Below, in pieces: positions 57,510-64,000 of a stretch of DNA of 64,000 bases. The notes beneath the pieces were generated by a model that did not search any database, was not told the DNA's origin, and worked only from the letters and a program-made list of their open reading frames with translations. The stretch lies in NCBI RefSeq assembly GCF_963678635.1, contig NC_087070.1, forward strand, positions 44,931,467-44,995,466, written 5' to 3'. Made by a program: the position numbers and the translations under genes. Numbering within the stretch: the stretch's first letter is position 1; each line of letters opens with the position of its first letter. The DNA is from Symsagittifera roscoffensis. Taxonomy: Eukaryota; Xenacoelomorpha; Acoela; Convolutidae.

Positions 57510-58725
57510 TTTTTTTTTATAAACGAATAGAACAGCTTAAAGAAGTATACCTATCATGGAAGGGGTTTAGTATCCTATTTTTTTAAAATATTTTTAGAAG
57601 GTAGAAGTTAACTTTGATCTTTCGAGTCAATTTTCTGGAGGTACGTCAGTTTCCCTTCTACTAGAGTGTTTTGACGTTTTTCTTGGATTTGCTGTGAGCT
57701 GCTTTGTGATCTTCAGTCTCGGGCTACTCTATGTGTTGTGTTTTTCTTGACTTACTTTTTATTAGAATTTGAAGAGAAAAAACTGAATTCGTTTTGTTGA
57801 AAAAAAAATTTTTTTTCCAATATAGTTAAAAACAGAAAACCAAAAAATAAATTTCAAGGGAAATTAAATTTCAGGAAGATTAGTTAATGACAAAGCAAAA
57901 TGTAGCACAGAAGATTTCAGAGCAGTCCATTTACGCGTAAGCGTAACCCGGAGGCTGATACATCTATTAAAGTACTCAGAATTCATCCGCTCTTTTTTTC
58001 TCAAATCAATTTTTCTTTAAATGTTTGTCCCTTTTGATCAAAACTGCATAAATCACTTCAGTCTTTTAAAAAATCAAAGTCCTTTATCTGATGCATAAGA
58101 TTTCAGGTTAATTCAGCTTGAATCAAAGAAGGGAAAAACACTGGGCAGCTAGCAAGACTAATAATTATTAATTCATTTCGAATTATGTTATAGTTGAAAG
58201 GGATGTAATAGTAGCCACTTCTCTTTTTAAATGCTGAGCATAGAAAATGAGAAAATTGGAGCATCTATTTTTTATATAAACGAATGGAACAGCTTAAAGA
58301 AGCATACCTATCATGGAAGAGGTTCACTATCCTATTTTTTTAAAATATTTTTAGTAGGTAGAAGTTAACTTTGATCTTTCGAGTCAATTTTTTGGAGGTA
58401 TCAGTTTCCCTTCTACTGGAGTGTTTGGACGTTTTTCTTGGATTTGCTGTGAGCTGCTTTGTGATCCTCAGTCTCGGGATACTCTATGTGTTATGTTTTT
58501 TTCGACTTACTTTTCAATAGAATTTGAAGAGAAGAAACTGAATTCGTTTTGTTGAAAAAAAAATATTTTTCCAATATAGTTAAAAACAGAAAACCAAAAA
58601 ATAAATTTAAAGGGAAATTAAATTTCAGGAAGATTAGTTAATGACAAAGCAAAAAGTAGCACAGAAGATTTCAGACCACTCCATTTGCGCGTAAGCGTAA
58701 CCCGGAGGCTGATACATCTATCAAA
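57510..58725. repeat. 755-bp sub-repeat array within unit 3
   Basis: One full and one shortened copy; junction at about 58,262 (GAGCATCTATTTTTTATATA). Related single copy in unit 1 lies at about 47,930-48,770. Confidence 0.88.
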
Positions 58726-58929
58726 GTCAAAAAATATACTTCGCAAAAAATAACTCACTTCTATTTCTTAGAAAATATCCTATTCGATTCTTACATTTAC
58801 AATATTGCAAATAAAACACTATAATGCTTTACTTAAAAACAGAAAAAGGACATCAAACATCATTCATATGAAGATAAATTTCATTTGGTTGAAGCTATAG
58901 AAACCCGGTTTTTTCTAATTATTCTACTC

Positions 58930-59510
58930 TATTTTTACCTTCTCCAACTCCATGCTGTAGGATTTTAGTATGGCTATTTTCCTCTGCGATGCCTCTAGTT
59001 TCTCTTGCAGTTTTGCGGTTTTTGCTTTTTATTTTCATTCTTGACTGTCTCTCTGCTCAAACCGTTGGTTGTTCATCTTTTACTGATGCAAAAGTTGTTG
59101 GCTAACGATCTCTTTTACTTTAGTTGGGACAGCAGTTATTCCATCAAACGGGATGTTAATCTGACCTCCTCCTGCTTTCAAAATAACACTTATTGGTTCT
59201 TTGTTTCAGTTTTCACAAGTTGTTTTCTTTTATTGCTGTATCTTTTTCTTCATAGTCGTTGAGTTGACTACCTCGATCAATGATGGCAGTTTCCACCAAT
59301 TTTTTTAAGTTTTTTTAGTACTTTAAGCTGCTCATGAATGAAGAATTTTTTCGATCCAGTTTTGATTCCAGTTTTGATTCCTTTTCCGTTTGCAGTTTTC
59401 CATGCTGCTTCAAACCCGGAAAATGTTTCGGGTCTTTATTAAGACCATCGTCGATCGAGAGAACAGAGAGGTGGACTGAAGATTTCATTTGTCTCTTCTT
59501 TCAAAAAAAT
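58930..59510 (-). pseudogene. Decayed coding-like segment in unit 3
   Basis: Best preserved of the three. The segment with VLSIDDGLNKDPKHFPGLKQ is open for about 60 codons, and a separate segment with LVETAIIDRGSQLNDYEEKD is also open. A fourth copy begins at about 63,850 and leaves the window. Confidence 0.42.
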
Positions 59511-60646
59511 AATTTTCTTTTAGATTAATTGGGGTAGTGTCAGGGTTTCTACATTTCCATTTCTTTTCTGGATCATATTTCAGTGTGTTTAACATCAATA
59601 TAAAAAGAGTAGTTTTGAAAACTTCAAAAAAATTAACGATATAAGAGAACTATAAAAGCGTAAAGTTTGTTCAGTTTATAATAAAAAATATAAGTGTAGT
59701 CTTGTGGTCTCACACAAACCCAACACAGAGAACAAAACAAAGAATGACGTTCGTGGCGTTGATTAACCACAAACGAATTCAAAACGTTTTTAGATTCTGA
59801 AAAAATCTCGGATGTGAAAAATTTATGAAGGAAAGTCAAAGTGGAAATTTTGGCAATAATTTACCCCTAATCTTAGATATATATCCACGTAGGGTCATCT
59901 AAAGGCTTACCATGGGGTACTTTTTTATAGGTAATAGGGACAAGAAAAAGTGATGGAGGTAAATATTATATAATATAACATCAATTCAAAGAAGAGTTTT
60001 GTGACTAATATTATAATAGAATAGAAAGAAAGAGAAAAACTAACTGTTTGAATAAATTAAAAAGATATATTCAAATGAGTGTGGGTTTTTTAAACTTGAT
60101 ACCCGCTCTGAGAAGTGTAAGAAATTGTAAGAATAATCTATTCGTTTTCAAGGATTATTTTCACGGTTTGAAAAAAAGTTGGAAAGGAATCTGCATATAG
60201 GGCAAAATTGAGTTGTAGATGGGAGGCATTTTGTCCACAATGTGAGATTTGAATTGCAATGTTTGAAGTGTTGATAATTTGCCATTACTTGAGTTTGAGT
60301 GCTTCCTCGAGTTGCACTCTTGGTTATATTGTTTCAAAATCAACAGGGGAATAATGGGTTTGGAAGGGGTATTTTTGGACCTTTTAAATGGGGCGTAGAA
60401 ATTGTACATATTATTGTGACTGGTTACTATGCTGTTTCCTAAGTTTAGGTTTTTGCAAGCAACAAATGGGGCACTCAAAGATGGGTTGGCTGATAGTCTT
60501 TACAAGAGTAGGTTGGCTGTTAGAAACTTATGACGAAAATGTATCTTGCACCTGGCATGGAAGATGATCCTGCTCCTCCTGTCGCTCTTAAAGCTTTTTT
60601 CTAGTTTTTTGCGCGCAAATTCCATACGGGGTAATTTAAGTTTCCT

Positions 60647-60699
<53 letters not shown>

Positions 60700-60700
60700 T
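60647..60700. repeat. CT microsatellite in unit 3
   Basis: About 54 bp of CT repeats in the homologous position. It opens a minus-strand Lys/Arg/Glu repeat frame (60,500-60,802) that I do not regard as a gene. Confidence 0.93.
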
Positions 60701-60780
60701 GAAAGTACTGTAAGGGTGGTTAGGCAGATGGAAGAGATATTTAGAAAAAAAATGATCAAACTGGGATGATTGTACTCCTA

Positions 60781-63700
60781 ATATATCCATGTTTAGCCTC
60801 AAGTTTTTATGAGTAAACTAAGTTATTATTTTTGCTGAAAAATTGTGACTAACTTTTTATACTCAGTTAAATTCTTAAGATTGTTCCCAACCGTAGAACA
60901 ATAGTTTTTGGGCGACAACCTTACAACCTTAACTCATTAAGCCGCAAGAAAACTTGCAAACTATTTTTCCTTTGCGAGAAATTTTTGACATTTTAGATTT
61001 TGTTTTCTTCATAATTTTTTTTGCTCATGTAGGTTTTCGCTTTAAAAAGAAACAATCTGAATTTCTTAGACTAAGTTTCAGCAGCGTTTGTTATATCTAT
61101 GTTCAGTTCTAAACTCCCACTTTTTCATTAATTTTATGAAATGGTTATTAAAATAATGCAGCTACGTCATTTAATTTTCAGCGTTTCGCATATTCACTCG
61201 TGGTAATAAAAAAGACCAAAAACGTTTTAAAAAAGGAACAAAAACTCGTTTTTTGTTTTAAATTGGTATTTTGTTATCATTGCGAGAGGAATAGTCTGTA
61301 CTACGCTCACAGCAACTGGATCTTTTCATTTCATTATCATCAATTGGTTAATTTAAGTTTTAATTCGAGTTTGTGAGTTTGCCAATTCAAATACGAAAAA
61401 TTGTTGATGACAGGGTTAGCTGATGACATCAAAATAGTAATTTTTAATTAGTTGTTTCATGAGAGCGAGAAAGATCATAGGCAGTTTTTTGACTAAGCGC
61501 ACATTGCTGGCTGATTGCTTAATAATTACGCATAAATTTTTTTCTCTCACCTAGGTTGTCAAACTTTTTGACCAAAAGTTGCAGTAGAAACAAGTGTTAG
61601 AAAATACTATAAATTAATGAGGTTGACTGATAGGAAGCACATATTTTTTTTTATAAACGCATAGAACAGCTTAAAGAAGTATACCTATCATGGAAGGGGT
61701 TTACTATCCTATTTTTTTAAAATATTTTCAGTAGGTAGAAGTTAACTTTGATCTTTCGAGTCAATTTTCTGGAGGTACGTCAGTTTCCCTTCTACTAGAG
61801 TATTTTGACGTTTTTCTTGGATTTGCTGTGAGCTGCTTTGTGATCTTCAGTCTCGGGCTACTCTATGTGTTGTGTTTTTCTCGACTTAATTTTTAATAGT
61901 ATTTGAAGAGAAAAAACTGAATTCGTTTTGTTGAAAAAAAAATATTTTTCCAATATTGTTAAAAACAGAAAACCAAAAAATAAATTTCAAGAGAAATTAA
62001 ATTTCAGGAAGATTAGTTAATGACAAAGCAAAAGGTAGCACAGAAGATTTCAGAGCAGTCCATTTACGCGTAAGCGTAACCCGGAGGCTGATACATCTAT
62101 TAAAGTAATCAGAATTCATCCGCTCTTTTTTTCTCAAATCAATTTTTTTTTAAATGTTTGTCCCTTTTGATCAAAACTGCATAAATCACTTCAGTGATTT
62201 AAAAAATCAAAATCCTTTATCTGATGCATAAGATTTCAGGTTAATTCAGCTTGAATCAAAGAAGAGAAAAATACTGGGCAGCTAGCAAGTCTAATAATTA
62301 TTAATTCATTTCGAATTATGTTATAGTTGAAAGGGATGTAATGGTAGCCACTTCTCTTTTTAAATGCTGAGCATAGAAAATGAGAAAATTGGAGCATCTA
62401 TTTTTTATATAAACGAATAGAACAGCTTAAAGAAGCATACCTATCATGGATGGGGTTCACTATCCTATTTTTTAAAAATATTTTATCTTCTTAATAAGGT
62501 AGCAGTTAACTTTGATCTTTCGAGTCAATTTTTTGGAGGTATCAGTTTCCCTTCTACTGGAGTGTTTGGACGTTTTTCTTGGATTTGCTGTGAGCTGCTT
62601 TGTGATCCTTAGTCTCGGGATACTCTATGTGTTAAGGTTTTCTCGACTTTTTTTTCAATAGAATTTGAAGAGAAAAAACTGAATTCGTTTTGTTGAAAAA
62701 AAAATATTTTTCCAGTATAGTTAAAAACAGAAAACCAAAAAATAAATTTCAAGGGAAATTAAATTTCAGGAACATTAGTTAATGACAAAGCAAAATGTAG
62801 CACAGAAGATTTCAGACCGCTCCATTTGCGCGTAAGCGTAACCCGGAGGCTGATACATCTATCAAAGTACTCAGAATTCATCTGCTCTTTTATTCTCAAA
62901 TCAATTTTTCTTTAAATATGTGTCCATTTTGATCATAACTGCATAAATCACTTCAGTCTTTTGAAAAATCAAAGTCCTTTATCTGATGCATAAGATTTTA
63001 AGTTAATTCAGCCTGAATCAAAGAAGGGAGAAACACTGGGTAGCTTGCAAGTCGAATAATTATTAATTCATTTCGAATTATTTTATAGTTGAAAGGGATG
63101 TAATAGTAACCACTTCTCTTTTTAAATGCTGAGCATAGAAAAATGAGAAAATTGGAGCATATGTTTTTTATATAAACAATCAGAACAACTTAAAGAAGCA
63201 TACCTATCATGGAAGGGGTTCACTATCCTATTTTTTAAAAATATTTTATCTTCTTAATAAGGTAGAAGTTAAATTTGATCTTTCGAGTCAATTTTTGGAG
63301 GTACGTCAGTTTCCCTTCTACTGGAGTGTTTGGACGTTTTTCTTGGATTTGCTGTGAGCTGCTTTGTGATCCTCAGTCTCGGGCTACTCTATGTGTTGTG
63401 TTTTTCTCGACTTACTTTTTGCTAGAAGTTGAAGAGAAAAAACTGAATTCGTTTTGTTGAAAAAAAATAGTTAAGAACAGAAAACCAAAAAATAAATTTC
63501 AAGGGAAATTGCATTTCAGGAAGATTAGTTAATGACAAAGCAAAATGTAGCACAGAAGATTTCAGACCAGTCCATTTGCGAGTCAGCGTAACCCGGAGGC
63601 TGATACATCTATTAAAGTTCTCAGAATTCATCCGCTCTTTTTTTCTCAAATCAATTTTTCTTTAAATGTTTGTTCCTTTTGATCAAAACTGCATAAATCA

Positions 63701-64000
63701 CTTCAGTCTTTTAAAAAATCAAAGTCCTTATAAAACACTATAATGCTTTACTCAAAAACAAAAAAATGACATCAATTATCATATATATGAAGATAAATTT
63801 CATTTGGTTGAAGCTATAGAAACCCGGTTTTTTTATTAATCTACTCTATTTTTACCTTCTCCAACTCCATGCTGTAGGATTTTAGCATGGCTATTTTCCT
63901 CTGCGATGCCTCTAGTTTCTCTTGCAGTTTTGCGGTTTTTGCTTTTTATTTTCATTCTTGGCTGTCTCTCTGCTCAAACCGTCTGTAAGTTGTTCATCTT
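60781..64000. repeat. Macrosatellite unit 4 (three sub-repeats, cut by the window edge)
   Basis: Sub-repeat cores at 61,748, 62,511 and 63,277 (spacing 763 and 766). After 63,728 a stretch seen in units 1 and 2 is skipped, at a different point from unit 3. The unit continues past the right edge. Confidence 0.92.
61640..63728. repeat. 755-bp sub-repeat array within unit 4
   Basis: Two full copies and one shortened, junctions at about 62,397 and 63,157. The copies keep the TTACGCGTAAGCGTAA inverted repeat with small changes (TTGCGCG..., TTGCGAG...). Confidence 0.88.

Larger units (their letters stand above)
56651..60780. repeat. Macrosatellite unit 3 (two sub-repeats, second shortened)
   Basis: About 4.13 kb. 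Sub-repeat cores at 57,616 and 58,371. After 58,725 it skips roughly 0.5 kb that is present in units 1 and 2 before resuming at AACTCACTTCTATTTC. Confidence 0.92.

Noticed and set aside
60500-60802. Glu/Arg-repeat minus-strand frame
   Set aside because: Product of the CT microsatellite.
1-64000. CRISPR arrays, rRNA genes and prokaryotic operons
   Set aside because: None of the direct-repeat/spacer patterns, rRNA signatures or closely packed genes is present; the sequence is eukaryotic.

Overview
The window looks like non-coding and repeat-rich DNA from an animal nuclear genome. It is AT-rich, has spliced host exons, and carries a BEL/Pao LTR retroelement, a superfamily known from animals. 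I cannot place the host more closely. No bacterial signals (operons, ribosome binding sites) are present, and almost all short reading frames are chance openings in T-rich or repetitive DNA.

Layout. 1-3.0 kb holds the 5' part of a host gene on the minus strand: two exons with matching splice phase encode the start of a tetraspan protein of the LHFPL (lipoma HMGIC fusion partner-like) family, and the rest lies beyond the left edge. 3-13.9 kb is gene-poor. It holds a degenerate duplication, two old copies of a hairpin-ended Helitron-like element, one inverted-repeat element of a CCCGGGTTGACC family and a recent 76-bp duplication. 13,895-23,502 is a young BEL/Pao element with a 5-bp target duplication (ATGAT), near-identical 478/480-bp LTRs, a primer binding site, a 21-bp minisatellite and a duplicated stem-loop leader, an extra open reading frame upstream of gag, and a gag-pol region (about one break). 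Its LTRs contain a tRNA-like block with box A and box B, an unusual feature.

23.5-45 kb is a graveyard of small non-autonomous elements: a hAT-like family ending in CAGnGGCGGATTTAGG, the CCCGGGTTGACC family, and four more Helitron-like copies. There is also a broken, gag-only Ty3/gypsy-type element with a clear 207-bp 3' LTR. A composite locus (42.1-44.1 kb) has a hAT-like element inside a CCCGGGTTGACC element, and part of the pair is tandemly duplicated. Around 35 kb and 37.5 kb are short minus-strand segments that may be exons or gene relics, the second weakly lipocalin-like.

46-64 kb is a macrosatellite: four units of about 4.1-5.5 kb, each with one to three copies of a 755-bp sub-repeat, preceded by three copies of a 340-bp repeat. 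Each unit has a CT microsatellite at the same relative place and minus-strand stretches that look like decayed coding sequence. The array runs off the right edge.

The items most worth a second look are the tRNA-like block in the BEL/Pao LTR, the accessory ORF of the same element, and the macrosatellite with its decayed minus-strand coding traces.
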